Source of the DNA: RUG14186 sp964644555
GTDB lineage: Bacteria > Bacillota > Clostridia > Eubacteriales > Anaerofustaceae
Length of the DNA: 5,639 nt
Direction: 5' to 3'
Assembly: GCA_964644555.1 (NCBI GenBank)
Contig: CAZXWI010000100.1
Location: 1-5,639, forward strand
Shown in pieces: positions 5,589 through 5,639 of this stretch. The notes beneath the pieces were generated by a model. That model searched no databases. It had not been told where the DNA came from and was given only the letters and a program-made list of their open reading frames with translations. The position numbers were made by a program, and so were the translations under genes. The first letter of the stretch is position 1; each line of letters begins with the position of its first letter.

Positions 5589-5639
5589 ATTAAAATATCC
5601 TTAAATCTGAAATATACATATTGGTTTATGATAAAATAT

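Noticed and set aside
5609..5637. Possible extended -10 (TGATAAAAT, 5629-5637) pointing off the right edge on the plus strand
   Set aside because: There is no -35 match, the DNA is very AT-rich, and the downstream gene lies outside the window, so it cannot be supported.
1..5639. Mobile element, CRISPR, toxin-antitoxin, phage or defence system
   Set aside because: No direct repeats, transposase, integrase or paired small toxin-antitoxin genes were seen; all larger genes are chromosomal housekeeping genes.

Overview
The window looks like chromosomal housekeeping DNA from a low-GC Gram-positive bacterium, most likely a Clostridia member (Oscillospiraceae/Ruminococcaceae-like gut or environmental lineages would fit). 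The grounds are the AT-rich intergenic DNA, strong GGAGG-type ribosome binding sites, consensus sigma-A-type promoters, a Firmicutes-style lipoprotein signal, and the rpoZ-priA-def gene order, which is a piece of the Firmicutes gmk-rpoZ-(coaBC)-priA-def-fmt neighbourhood. Genus-level placement is not possible from the sequence alone.

Layout from left to right. Positions 1-233 carry a small rho-independent terminator (about 42-63) for a gene lying off the left edge, then AT-rich DNA with a plausible promoter. The first gene (234-749, +) encodes a small exported lipoprotein of unknown function. It ends in a strong hairpin (761-819) shared with the convergent minus-strand operon. That operon reads from right to left: rpoZ (RNA polymerase omega), priA (replication restart helicase) and def (peptide deformylase), covering 4112 down to 825. 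It starts from a good promoter at 4138-4166. Back to back with it, a near-consensus promoter (4229-4256) drives a 58-residue zinc-ribbon protein (4281-4457, +), which has its own terminator (4472-4508). On the minus strand to the right, tadA (tRNA adenosine deaminase) and a glyoxalase-II-like metallo-beta-lactamase-fold hydrolase form a second operon with a 14-nt gene overlap.

Functionally, the central operon joins transcription (omega), replication restart (PriA) and N-terminal maturation of proteins (Def). The right operon joins wobble-base editing of tRNA-Arg (TadA) with a probable thioester hydrolase. No tRNA or rRNA gene, CRISPR array, insertion sequence, phage gene or recognisable defence system is visible. 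The least explained items are the stand-alone zinc-ribbon gene, the lipoprotein with codon choice suggesting high expression, and the isolation of rpoZ-priA-def from its usual partners gmk, coaBC and fmt.
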